Shown: piece by piece, positions 54,440 to 64,000 of the stretch
How the letters are laid out: the number at the start of each line of letters is the position of its first letter
Position numbering within the stretch: position 1 is the first letter of the stretch
DNA from: Stenocarpella maydis
Taxonomy: Eukaryota > Ascomycota > Sordariomycetes > Diaporthales > Diaporthaceae
Length of the DNA stretch: 64,000 nucleotides
Direction: 5' to 3'
Assembly (NCBI GenBank): GCA_002270565.1
Contig: NQMI01000121.1
Span: forward strand, 53,152-117,151
Made by a program: the position numbers and the translations under genes
Notes under the pieces: model-generated
Seen by the model: the letters and a program-made list of their open reading frames with translations, nothing else
The model's database searches: none
What the model was told of the DNA's origin: nothing

Positions 54440-55483
54440 TTCAATTTCCAGTCTCTGGACCCAGTCATTTCCCCCGGGGGCCGATTTCGTGGTAAAGGAT
54501 ATCCCGAGCTCAGTGGCAAGGTGAGTTGCACTGAGATCAACCAAATTAACAACCTTGGAGACATACGCTGACCATGCATAAGGTCTACCTGGAAACTGGA
54601 GAGACATCAGGCGTTGGCCTGCAGCTTGCCCCCATTCTCTACTCTAAGAATGCGAAGGTCTACATAGCTGCGAGGGCCGCAGCTGGTGCCATTGCGCATG
54701 TCAAAAAGGTAGAGCCCTCTTCAACTGGAGCCTTGGTCTTCCCTCCACTGGACCTCGCCGATCTACCCACTGTTAAGAAGTGTGCCGAGCAGTTCCTCGC
54801 AGCAGAGACCAAACTCCAGGTTTCTTTTCAACAACGCTGGCTACATGGCAAATGATGACAAGAAGATGGAAACAACTGTGCAAGGCTACGAGAAGCAACT
54901 CGGAGTGAATTGGCTGGGCCACTTCCTTCTCACCAAGCTCCTCACACCAACTCTACTAGTCACCGCCGCGGGCATGGAGACATTGACGAATGAGGTCCGT
55001 GTGGTCTTCGTGTCCTCCTTGGCAGCAGAGTTCTACCACGAGGGGCAGGGAGGCCTCGACATATCCAATCTCGACTATCACCGGCCCAAAGCCAGCATCC
55101 ACCGGTATGGTCTGAACAAAGTGGGGGTGTGGGCTTACGGGGTCGAGTTCTCTAAGCGCTTCAAGGCCCAAGGAGTTCTGGGCATGCCAGTGGACCCAGG
55201 AAACTTACGTTCCGAGCTTTTCAAGCATCAGGGCTTCATGTTCAGACTCTAAGTCGCTCTATTCCACTACCCGCCAGTCCATGGCGCGTATACCGAACTT
55301 TTTGCAGAACTCTCTCCGGAGGTTACCGCGGAAAGGGCCGGCCAGTATGTCTTTCCCTGGGGTCGATTCCAGCCAATCTGCGCGCCCCTGCAGCTCGCGG
55401 CCAAGCCAGCAGCTGAAGGTGGCGCGGATCTGCCGAAGAAATTCTGGGAGTGGAGTGAAAAGCAGGTTGAGAAATATCTCTGA
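54440..55483 (+). pseudogene. Short-chain dehydrogenase/reductase (SDR) pseudogene
   Basis: NAD(P)-dependent reductase of the fungal retinol-dehydrogenase-like SDR group. An N-terminal piece (SLWTQSFPPGADFVVKDIP, about 54450-54508) loses frame by one missing base just before the expected LSGKV, followed by an intron (about 54521-54581, GTGAGT to AAG). The Rossmann Gly motif is TGETSGVG. A one-base insertion at about 54822-54830 shifts the frame just before FNNAGYM, the NAG motif. The catalytic region follows (VVFVSSLAAEF; the Tyr/Lys motif is YGLNK). A TAA at 55250-55252 interrupts the same frame, which otherwise continues to EKQVEKYL and a stop at about 55483. At least three lesions, so not functional as read. 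Confidence 0.85.
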
Positions 55484-55949
55484 CCGGACGATGCGTGTGT
55501 AAGACTGATTGAAGTGAAGCCGAGTTGAGTCAGGTAATTGTTCCGAGGGAGGGCGGTACTAGTAGGAAGTTAAGTGGATATGTATTGTAAGGATGATCAT
55601 TGGTAGCTGAATTTAGGCTTTCACAACGAGCCATGGAGTTACTTTCCAACAGATGAGAGCGAATGAATCAAGGAACTTTTCACCTGCTCAACTAGCGTCA
55701 TAGTAGATGCCGTGGTGGCGTAGCACGTGATCTTATCTGGCCAGAGCGCCATTGAGTGAGCTGCAGTGCTGAGGTTGTCAACGTGTGTGTTTCGTTGGTC
55801 CTCCCTTGCCTTCCCACCCACCCGCCATAATCATAACATCATCACATGGTCTTATTTTGTCTCATGACTGACGTGCGCAACAGTTCTCGGCGCATCCATC
55901 CATTCATTTCCTAGTCGCCGATACAGCGCAGCACTACGCAGTGAGCAAC
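55484..55949. other. Spacer, no gene seen
   Basis: No supported coding signal on either strand. Confidence 0.4.
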
Positions 55950-56375
55950 ATGTCTGACAACAACGAGCAACAGCCCCGTGTCCTCCTAGAGCTCGGCGTG
56001 CTTGGCTTCTCTGACGAGCCTGTTCTTGTTGGCGATGGCATCGCCGGCGGGGCCACCAGCGGTGAGGGCACCCCCGCCATCTACCAGCAGTGGTCTGCGC
56101 TCAGCACCACCCCCGACATCCCGGCCCGCCCTACCAACAACATCAACATCAGTCCTGGCCCAGACAGCAACCAGCCAAACATCCGCTTCGTCACCGTTGC
56201 CCTTCGGGCCGGCTCCCATACAGCCTACCACACCAAGCGCCTCGATGACAACATGAGCATCGACGACATGGACGAGTTCCTTGGGCAGCTTGGCCAGGCA
56301 GCCGGGACCGGTCTCGGCAGCGCCTTCAACCAACTGGGCAAAGAGCAGCCGCGACACCTTGAGGGTTCCCCCTAG
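55950..56375 (+). CDS. Small unrecognised protein, possibly cut short by TAG
   Basis: 141 residues from MSDNNEQQPRVLLELGVLGF, GC-rich and codon-like. The same frame stays open after the TAG (56373-56375) for another 45 codons to a TGA at 56511-56513, encoding a glycine- and alanine-rich hydrophobic segment (GTGVGVLLIAAPALVIIKCG) that looks like a membrane helix. This suggests either a premature stop, an intron I cannot place, or a TAG that arose by C-to-T change. No domain recognised. Confidence 0.45.
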   Translation: MSDNNEQQPRVLLELGVLGFSDEPVLVGDGIAGGATSGEGTPAIYQQWSALSTTPDIPARPTNNINISPGPDSNQPNIRFVTVALRAGSHTAYHTKRLDDNMSIDDMDEFLGQLGQAAGTGLGSAFNQLGKEQPRHLEGSP

Positions 56376-56513
56376 AGCAGGGTTGCCCGGGTCGTCGAGG
56401 CATGTGGTCGGTCAGCTGGCACCGGCGTCGGAGTCTTGCTCATTGCCGCTCCCGCCCTGGTCATCATCAAGTGCGGCAAGGACCTCCTCACGGGTCTCTT
56501 CTCCTCTCCATGA

Positions 56514-57224
56514 GCCTGCCGTTGTGTGCCTGTCATGGCTGCTCCAAGGAACTGTAAGTTGCTACAGAGCACCACCAGCCTATCCACCACCACTGACCCA
56601 TTGTCGTCCATCAGGCCGTCTTTGCCCTCCCTCTCTCCTCCTCCTCTTCTTCTGTTCCCGCCAAGCATAGCAACAGCGACACAAGGCAACCAGAAGAAGC
56701 AAAAGAAGCAAAAGTAACCAAAGACAGACCGAGAGGCCTCAAGCATCCTTGGGATCACACAGGCCGGGCTTGGTTAGCTGCTCAAGTCAGCGGATCGTTG
56801 GCATGTGCAGAAAGGTCAACGCCAGAGCCCAACCTTACGGTATCGATGTCATACGAGTGCGGGACGGAGGGAGCTAGAGAGCAACCAAGGAGCAGTTATA
56901 GTTAGGCCTACTGTGGCACCGCAGGAGGGGTGTTGTATTCAGGACGTTCCAAGGTCGGGCGCAATCCCAGGCCTCTCCGTAGATCTGTCTCCCTTACTAG
57001 AGATTTCTTCAAGCAACGAACCAATCCACCTCAAATTCGTATACAAATCAGTCGGCGTCCCAAATGACCCCACATCTAGCCATTAAACTGTGGCAAGTCA
57101 TTGGGGGGGGGACCCTGGATTTCACTCATGTGTGTGTGTGTGTGTGTACAGGTGGGTGAATTGGCATCATGTAAACAGCACTGTACTTTGCATCCTCCCA
57201 ACCCTGTGGATAAGATGATGCTTC
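56514..57224. other. Spacer with simple repeats
   Basis: Contains a G-run at about 57103-57110 and a (TG)n tract at about 57129-57147. No supported gene. Confidence 0.5.
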
Positions 57225-57925
57225 TTATTCCAGGCCTGGGAGAATAGCGTGAATAAGAGCCCCCAAGCCAAGAATATTGTTACATCTTATAATAATCTTG
57301 TGAATGCGTGCCAAGACGTCCATATCGCGGTTGGATCCAGCTGGAGGTAGCCATTCATCAAATAGTGGTACCTCAGCAGTTCCCGGAAAATGAGTCGGTT
57401 CGCCGGAAATGGCAGCCCGAAGACCCGCCGAACCGCTACTACTGGTAGTAGCTGTTGATGATTTCTCAGACCCACCTGGTGCCATGGCGGACGTCTTCTG
57501 TGAGTCCTCCGACGCCAGGCGATCCAGCTCCGTCGGTTCGACCGCGTTTCTGTGCTTGTACGGGCTCTTCAGGCTCTGGAGCCCCGTCTGGAGGGTCTTG
57601 TGTTTTGTCTTGAGGCGTTGTCTCTCGAAGCAAGATTCCGGGGTCTCTCCTGCGAGGCCTAATACGTCTTTAGGGCTTACCTTCAGGACAGTGCTGGCTC
57701 TAAAGAGCCTTAAGAGCTTGCTAATGAGGCAGTCCTCAATCGCCAAGCTGCTTGCATCATCAATGAACCTATGCATGATAACCTGAAAGTAGCTTAAAAC
57801 CTGTTAGTAACACCCAAAATGGCCAGGTTTGGAGGAAATATCTTGCCTCAGAGTAGGCCTCCATGCAGTCTACTGCAACGTGCTTCAGAACTATACCATG
57901 CTTTCTCACAACCCTTTCCAATTAA
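57225..57925 (-). pseudogene. C-terminal fragment of a dynamin-like GTPase
   Basis: The piece MHRFIDDASSLAIEDCLISK, then LAGETPESCFERQRLKTK and TLQTGLQSLKSPYKHRN, resembles the GTPase effector region of fungal dynamin-like proteins. Upstream, 57847-57925 adds LKHVAVDCMEAYSE in frame through a 63-nt intron (57784-57846) with a GC donor (GAG/GCAAGA) and TTTCAG acceptor. Beyond about 57930 the sequence turns AT-rich and the protein cannot be followed, so the GTPase and middle domains are missing. A Ser/Thr-rich tail continues to a stop at 57225. Called a truncated relic; the remaining frame has no stop. Confidence 0.65.
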
Positions 57926-58179
57926 GTCTACAAGCTTAATAAAATTCAAGCTAATCTTGCTATTAGGATTCTAAAAAGAATTTAATCTAAATATCTTGTG
58001 CATTAGCTTCTTTATATTATATGTATGCTGAGCTTATTGAATCTGCTAGATAAGTCCCCTTACCCACTCACGCACCAACCCCCTCGCGCACCAGCCCTAA
58101 TTCTAACCTCCTCTGGAACCACCCTCAACTTCAACAATTAATTTCTTAACAACCATTACAGCTATTCGCAATCGGACAA

Positions 58180-59080
58180 CAACCCCTCACTATCTAAAGC
58201 ATACACTACAATACATTCCATTTCCTCAACCTCATCATCATCCCCTAACTTATCGCCTTCAAGTATTACCGCTAGCTCTTCTTTTATAAGTCCCATCACC
58301 ACCCTCTCCCTTGCAATCGCTATGATGTCCACAAACGCTTCATTTGGGTTTAATACAACCCTCCTCTTCTTCCTAAGCTTCTAATGCTCTAAAGCAGCTA
58401 TAAGGACCTCCTTTTCAGCTTCAGCTGTAGCTGCACATACTGCTAACTCATCCAGCCCCTTACCAAGCTTCTTAAATAAGAGACATATGGTAGGGGACTT
58501 ATACGCGTTACTAATGCTACGCAATTCCAATTCGATTGCCTAAATGTATCTAGAGGAATGTAGTGTTTTTAAATCGATTACAGCTAGTTCTAAGTCAATT
58601 AGGATAACCGCTAGGGGTGTAGGGGCTCTAGTAATTGCATTGTTATTATTTTTAGCCACTAGTCGCAATCTCTTAACCTTTATTTAGTCTCTAGGCCAAA
58701 TTCCCATTACAAACCAAGCATTTCTAATAGTAGTCTTTTTAAGGGCTATTTCGCATGCTTTTTAATAGGTATGAAGAAAGAATTCCTTACTAGATTCCTC
58801 TATACTATAGGTTATAGCTAAGAGGGCTAATTGCTAATAATATCTCCGCTTTAAAGAGGAGAATATACTAATATTAAGAGGCTGAAGGATATGGGATATA
58901 TGGGGGGGAAGAAATATAAGCCAAATCTTTAATTTGTAGTAATGCTATATAAAATCTTTAGTAGTATACGAGCTATAGTCATTAAGAAGCAGTGTAATGA
59001 TCAAAGGGTTCCCGAGTACGCTAAACCTGGAAGATTAGGGGTTTATATTCGGAATACATTATTAGGCGGTTGTTAAGCAA
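58180..59080 (-). mobile_element. Pogo/Fot-type DDE transposase remnant
   Basis: Read on the minus strand, downwards in coordinates: LLLNDYSSYTTKDFI (about 58,970-59,000, a decayed DNHSSH-type box), FLPPHISHILQPLNISIFSS (about 58,860-58,910), then KACEIALKKTTIRNAWFVMG and IWPRD (about 58,690-58,770), and a long helical C-terminal part (KKLGKGLDELAVCAATAEAE, KKRRVVLNPNEAFVDIIAIA). Order and spacing match pogo-family (DDE_1) transposases of fungi. Several in-frame stops and Asp-to-Asn changes show it is dead. The N-terminal DNA-binding domain and TIRs were not located. Confidence 0.8.
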
Positions 59081-59214
59081 TATTGTTGACTAATAATAAT
59101 TACTAGCTATAAGGCTATCCAATGCGGGGATTAAATACTTAGATTAACGACTGAAGAGTCTGTTCTATGAAAACTATCAACTATGGTGATGACTATATCT
59201 GTATATATATTCCG

Positions 59215-59435
59215 ACTCTTCAGTGGCTCGCAGGCTCACACGCCAAGCCATCAAGCAAAGGTGCACAAGGCTTGATACTTCATCCTTCGAGCGGGCTTGT
59301 ATGGCTCGCAATCAAGCATTACAAGCCAGACCCTAACCCTAATAAGGTGGCATTACTGATTGGATTAGGCAGGGCGCTCCTTTTGGGGGTTACTTCCCAA
59401 CCTACAGGGTTGTCTTCTGCAGTAATCAGCCGTTA
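59215..59435. other. Non-AT-rich island inside the RIP block
   Basis: About 220 bp of near-normal base composition with no TAG/TTA density, flanked by AT-rich sequence on both sides. Contains inverted words GGCTTGTA and TACAAGCC about 20 bp apart. An open frame of 89 codons overlaps it but has no recognisable domain. It may be a later insertion or a single-copy piece that escaped mutation. Confidence 0.4.
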
Positions 59436-59689
59436 ATGTATATTAGCTTATAATACTATCTCCCTCCTTACTTCTTTTATCCTTAAAAGTATTCTATAAG
59501 TTATTTTCATTCATTAGTACCTTCATTTATGCCTTCCTAATCCATTATATTATTTGGAGTTAAGGATTTCTGGGTTTCTAAATCATCTTATTATTTTAGG
59601 AAGGTTAAGTAATATAATTTCTTATTATTTACCATTCTATAGAACGCTATCACTATACAGCCTTATTCTTCTTGCAAGGCGCAGGGTAT

Positions 59690-60200
59690 TAAGAGTTGCA
59701 AGGTCTTAGAGAAGGCCTCTAGTTGTTATACCAAGTGCATTTAGTAATAGCAGTTAAAGTATAATATCCTAGAACTAAATAACTCTAAGGACCTTTTATA
59801 TATCTTAGCTTAGCACTAAAAACTAGAGGACAAGATTAAAGAGTTGGAAGAGAAGTTCCTTTATTTATATAAGTAGAAGCATATATAGCGTGAGCAGATA
59901 TCTCGGGCTATCCGTTGGGGTTTATTGAATTTGGATGAGTTGGATCATATAGAGAAGGAGGAAGCTAATGCTAAGTGGAGGTGGATTACTAAGTAGTCCG
60001 CTAAGGTGGTTCGCTAAAGTTCCACTAAGGAGGCTGGTGGGATAGTAGTATAGGAAGCATGGCTACATTCTAAGGGTGAAGTAGGAGTTTTTAATTGGAG
60101 TTCCTTAATGGATGATGGTACTAGTTGGTCTGAATTTGTGGGTACTGGTAATGGGAGTAGTAAAGGAAATATGCCTATGGGTGGCTTATCTTAGTGCCTG
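59690..60200 (+). pseudogene. Cys-containing coiled-coil ORF remnant of transposon type
   Basis: Plus-strand frame with many stops: a CKALEKASSCYTKC-like cysteine piece, then KLEDKIKELEEKF, REQISRAIRWGLLNLDELDH and IEKEEANAKWRW, ending near 60195. Such small Cys plus coiled-coil ORFs with an LDELD box are common companions of fungal repeats. Stops fall at CAG/TGG-type positions. Function unknown. Confidence 0.45.
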
Positions 60201-60639
60201 ATTTTTTTGTTACTAGGAATGGAACTTGTTTGACTGTTGTCTGACTGGTCCTAGCTTCTGGCCATTCTTGGTCTACTGGTTATGCTGTATTGTTCCAGTC
60301 TTGTTTTTTCTATAACTAGTATTTGCTGGGGTGTGGGGTGCGGATACTGGTATTTGTTTAGATAGGTTTTGGGCGTAACTAGTATTTGGGTTGTTAGTTG
60401 GATAGTGCGACTGGTATTAGTGTGTTTTTTCGAGGGGTTAATTAGCTGCTGGCTTCTGGTTATTCCTATTATAATTAGTCTCTTATTAGTTGTTTTCCCT
60501 ATTTTAGCTGTAAAGTCTGGGGTTTGTTATATAGTTTTGTTATAATGTTGGTTTGTTGTGGCTTATTATGTGTGGGGTTTTTAGGCTGCATTTCTAGTTT
60601 CCAGGACTATTCTATAGTGGTTTGCATATGGTACTTTTT

Positions 60640-63600
60640 GAGTTTATTATAATAGTAGGTTAAGTTTTGGGCTGGTTCCTATATGTTTTTACTGGAGTTA
60701 TAGCCTTTCCACTTAATAAGGTACTCTATTGTCCCTTAGTGCTATCTTGAGTTTATAATGTTCTCTACTTTGTATTTCTTACTATATTTATTAAGGGTTT
60801 TAATCTATATTTTAAGTTTTACATTTTTATATACTAGTTCTAAGAGTGAGATATGAAAGACTGGGTGTTATTTTATTCTTTTGGGTAGTAAGAGTTTATA
60901 GTTGATATTCAAAAGTTTTCTTAAAATTTTAAAGGGGCTGATTTTCTTATAGTTAAGCTTTTTGTTGGGTTGCTTGGTTTTAATGTTTTAGTAAAGGAGG
61001 TAAACCTTATCTCCCTCCTTAAGAATTAGTCCCTTAATTCTTTTTTAATTTATATATTTTAATATTTATTCTTATATAAAAGAAAGTTCTACTTGAATAT
61101 TCTTCTGGATTTATTTGATTTATATTGCTTTTTATTCTGCTGATTCCGCTGGGGTATTATCTAGTAGTAATTTATAGTATACCTAAGGTTTGTATCCATA
61201 GAGTGCAAAGAAAGGTGACTGCTTAGTTGTGCTGGTAGTTGCGCTATTGTAGGCAAACTGTGCTAATGGTAGCAGTTTAACCCAATTATCCTGTAATTGG
61301 TTGATATAGTATTGGAGGTATTATTCTATAATTTAGTTGATTTATTCCGTTTATCTATCTGTTTATAAATATGCTATTATTGAGAGCTTATGCCTTACTC
61401 TAAGTTGCTTTATTAGTAACTTCTAAAAGTTTAATATAAAGAGCTTATCTTTATTTAAGATGATTTTATATAGTATTCTATAATTACTTATAATAATTTA
61501 TAAGAATATATATATAAGTTCTTCTATAGTGCTAGCTTTCTTATATAGTATAAAGTATATATACTTGCTTAATCTATAAACTACTACTAGAATACTATTA
61601 TACTATACTCCAGTTAAGGGTTCTCATAAGAGAGGTAGCTTAATGATAAAGTTTAGGCTAATGGATGACCATACAGCCGTAGGTATTAGTAGGGGTTTCA
61701 ATAATCTATATGGTTTGTATCTGGAGGCCTTATTTTTATTGCAGGAGTTGCATTTGCTAATAATATCTTAAACCTTCTTTTTAAGGTTGGGGATCTAGTA
61801 ATTCCGCTAAATCTTTTTAATTATTGCTATAATACCTTGGTAGCTATATGCTAGTATTTTATATATTTCTGTAATTAACTTGTTTTATTCTTTTAGATTG
61901 GTAGGGGTTTTTTTGGTTTGGAAGTTAACTCTGATTATAGCATTAAGCTTGCGGTTGAGAATAAGGCTTCTGTCTTCTTAGGTTCTAAATACTATTCATT
62001 TTATAGGTGAATCCTTATTCTAATAGTTGGGTCTTCAACTTAGCGCATCTGCTCTTGCATTTTTAATTCTATTTATATGGATGACCTTAATGTTAAATTG
62101 TGATAAGAACTCTATGTATCTAACTTATTATTTGTTAAGAGTTTTAGTTGTTATAAAGGTTGTGAGGTTCTTATAATCCGTATAGAGTTTAATCTGCTTT
62201 TTAGCTTCTATAAGGTAGTGCTGCTATTCCTGGAATATATATATTATAGCTATAAATTCTTTATCTAGTATAGTATACTAGGTTTCTAATCCGTTAAACT
62301 TCTTACTAAAGTTTGTAATAATATATATTTTTCTTTAGTTATCTTTTTGAGTAAGTTCTCTGCCTGCAGCATTATTTAAGGCATCTGTATAGATTTCAAA
62401 TTCCTTCTCTAGATCTGCTTCCTTAAGTATGGGGTCTTTTGTAACCTTATCCTTGAGTGTCTGGAAAGCTTGTTATTTAGTATCTATCCATCTAAAGGCA
62501 TAATCCTTCTTAGTAAGGTTTATTAATGGTTTCATAATATTGCTATACCATGCGATAAACTGTTGATAGAAGTTAGTATATTTAAGGAATGCTCTAATGT
62601 CCTTGATGTTTCTAGGGGTTGGCTATTCCTTAATTGCTTTAACTTTTCCTTTTTATATCTTAATTTTCTCTAGTTTAATTATATACCTAAAGTAGTTAAC
62701 TTTTTATATATGCTAGTTGCATTTTTCTGGTTCTATTAGAAGATTGGCGTTCTAAAGTTTTTGGAGAACCTTTTTAATATATTCTTTGTGATTATTAAGG
62801 TTTTTTAGTAAGATGAGAATATTATTTAAGTAGGTAATAATAAAGATGTTAAGGTATTTACTTAGGACTTAGTTAATTATTTTCTGGAATAATATAGGTA
62901 TATTAGTTAATCTGAAAGATATAACTATTATCTTATAATATCTGTAGTATATCCTGAATGCTATTTTTCATTCTTTTCCTTCTTTTATTTAGATAATGTT
63001 ATATTTATGCTTTAAGTTAAGTACTATAAACCATTTTACTCCTTTAAGTTGATCCTATAGTTCCTTAATAAGCAGGAGAGGGTATTAGTTCTTAATTATA
63101 ATATTGTTTAATTATTAGTAGTTAATGCAAAGTTATAGCTTGCTATTTTCTTTAGTATAAAGAGGATTGGGTATCCTGCTGGTAATTATAATAGCCTGAT
63201 GAATCCCTTCTGGAGGTTTTTATTAAGGTATTCTCTAAGTGCTTTAAGTTATTCTTTATTAAGTCTATAGATGGGCTTAAATTAGGGTATTATTCCAGGT
63301 TTCAGTAGTATTTCATAATCCTATTATATATATTATAATAATATAATATTAAGTTATTTTTGAAATACTTTCTTAAATTTATAATAATCTTCTAGTATTC
63401 ATACTAGTCTATTAGTCTTATCTCCTTCTTTTTCTTTCTTTAGGTAAAGGAGGTATTATTGTATTTTTTATATTGTGTGCTAACTGGTTGTATTGGAGTG
63501 GTGATCTCCTAATTGGCTTTAGTCCTTCCGTAAGGCGCTTGAGTGGCCTAATCCTTCTCTGCCTTCCTAGAGTCGGGCCTTCTATCCGCTCCTAGAGGTA

Positions 63601-64000
63601 TTTGTGGGTTTATTTGAGTGCGTTGCCTGTTTGCTATCCTTAGTGATGTGACTCCTTCCCTTGCTGTTGATTGCAACCTTCTTCTAGGGAATGGCATTAT
63701 CCTAAAAGATCTGGCTAGTGGTCTAATTAATTCGGGAGTTATTCTTTCTTAGCTAAGGTATTCCTAAGATCAACTAATGATTTGCTATTTTAGTAATATT
63801 GAATGATAGTAATTCTGTGCAGTTATAAATCCGAACTAGGAAAGGATTAGTCTCTATATTGATAACTCTATTGCTATAAGATACTTTAGTTCTATTTACT
63901 ATATTAAGTCTATAGGTGTTAAACGGAACCGCTCAGCAGGGCGTTGGCACTTCCTGCAAGGAGTTACCCTAGACTTCTTGTAAGGAGTTACCCTAGACTT
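60640..64000 (-). mobile_element. Ty3/gypsy chromovirus retrotransposon, degenerate, 5' part outside window
   Basis: On the minus strand the pol order is read from high to low coordinates. Reverse transcriptase, about 62,560-63,280: KWFIVLNLKHKYNII, ISFRLTNIPILFQK, and YLNN in place of the YxDD active site (about 62,825). RNase H, about 62,030-62,330: ILDKEFIAIIYIFQE, NARADALS. Integrase, about 61,130-61,960: zinc-binding CNSCNKNKASRYKP and core SSISLNFIIKLPL. Chromodomain, about 60,675-60,786: YKVENIINS and EYLIKWKGYNSSKN, which places it in the chromovirus clade. Frames are riddled with stops; Asp-to-Asn and Trp/Gln-to-stop changes fit RIP. Gag, protease start and 5' LTR lie beyond 64,000; a 3' LTR could lie at about 60,100-60,640 but was not proved. 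Confidence 0.88.
63949..64000. repeat. 24-bp tandem repeat at the window edge
   Basis: Two adjacent copies of a 24-bp unit containing AAGGAGTTACCCTAGACTTC, differing only at two C/T positions (CCTGCAAGG versus CTTGTAAGG). A third copy starts at the last bases, so the array continues outside the window. Confidence 0.8.

Larger units (their letters stand above)
57930..64000. repeat. AT-rich, RIP-like repeat block
   Basis: From about 57,930 the sequence changes abruptly to AT-rich with dense TAG/TAA/TTA words, and holds transposon remnants in which Asp has become Asn and Trp or Gln have become stops, the pattern of C-to-T and G-to-A change on duplicated DNA. It continues past the window. A less AT-rich island lies at about 59215-59435. 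Confidence 0.85.

Noticed and set aside
59330..59345. CCCTAACCCTAA word
   Set aside because: Two telomere-like units only, inside non-terminal sequence; not an array.
1..64000. CRISPR arrays, tRNA or rRNA genes
   Set aside because: No spaced direct repeats and no tRNA or rRNA structure could be recognised by eye; a covariance-model scan would be needed to exclude tRNAs.

Overview
The window looks like genomic DNA of a filamentous ascomycete, most likely a Sordariomycete. This rests on short introns (about 50-140 nt) with GTAAG-type donors and CTAAC/CTGAC branch sites, GC-rich coding sequence, typical fungal genes (KEX1, DRE2, an AA9 polysaccharide monooxygenase, a complex I assembly PPR protein, a cytochrome iron-reductase protein), and AT-rich repeat DNA with the C-to-T/G-to-A decay expected of repeat-induced point mutation (RIP). 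I do not assign a species. Exon coordinates were worked out by hand from splice signals and reading frame and may be off by a base or two.

Bases 1-50,200 are a gene-rich core. In order: choline-phosphate cytidylyltransferase (+), RTF1 (-), a class 1A dihydroorotate dehydrogenase (-), SFM1 protein methyltransferase (-), KEX1 (+), DRE2 (-), a TMA10/STF2-like small protein (+), mitochondrial methionyl-tRNA formyltransferase (-), an AA9 LPMO (-), IMP3 (-) divergent from mitoribosomal bS18m (+), a CIA84-like PPR protein (-), an unknown coiled-coil protein (+), a UBR7/mlo2-like protein (-) divergent from MCM2 (+), an intracellular GH3 beta-glucosidase (+), an ALDH3-type aldehyde dehydrogenase (-), a DOMON/cytochrome b561 protein (-), a cytochrome P450 (-), an MFS transporter (-) and an unknown protein (-). 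Most are housekeeping. Four serve mitochondria or Fe-S proteins (FMT1, bS18m, CIA84-like, DRE2), and three belong to plant-cell-wall or surface redox chemistry (AA9, GH3, cytochrome b561 protein).

Bases 50,200-57,900 are a transition zone of eroded genes: a coiled-coil ORF of doubtful status, two unrecognised decayed coding stretches with TAG stops, a short TIR element with TA ends, a short-chain dehydrogenase pseudogene with two frameshifts and a stop, a small ORF interrupted by TAG, and the C-terminal end of a dynamin-like GTPase cut off at an AT-rich boundary.

Bases 57,930-64,000 are AT-rich repeat DNA. I can read a pogo-type DDE transposase remnant (- strand), a plus-strand coiled-coil ORF remnant, and a Ty3/gypsy chromovirus (- strand) with chromodomain, integrase, RNase H and reverse transcriptase, all full of stops. 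The window ends in a 24-bp tandem repeat.

I found no cluster that I can defend as a new biological system. The best leads are the 5-nt start exon of MCM2 beneath paired MluI-box sites, the class 1A DHODH, the decayed but compositionally normal unknown gene at 52.9-53.8 kb, and the element and gene boundaries in the AT-rich end.
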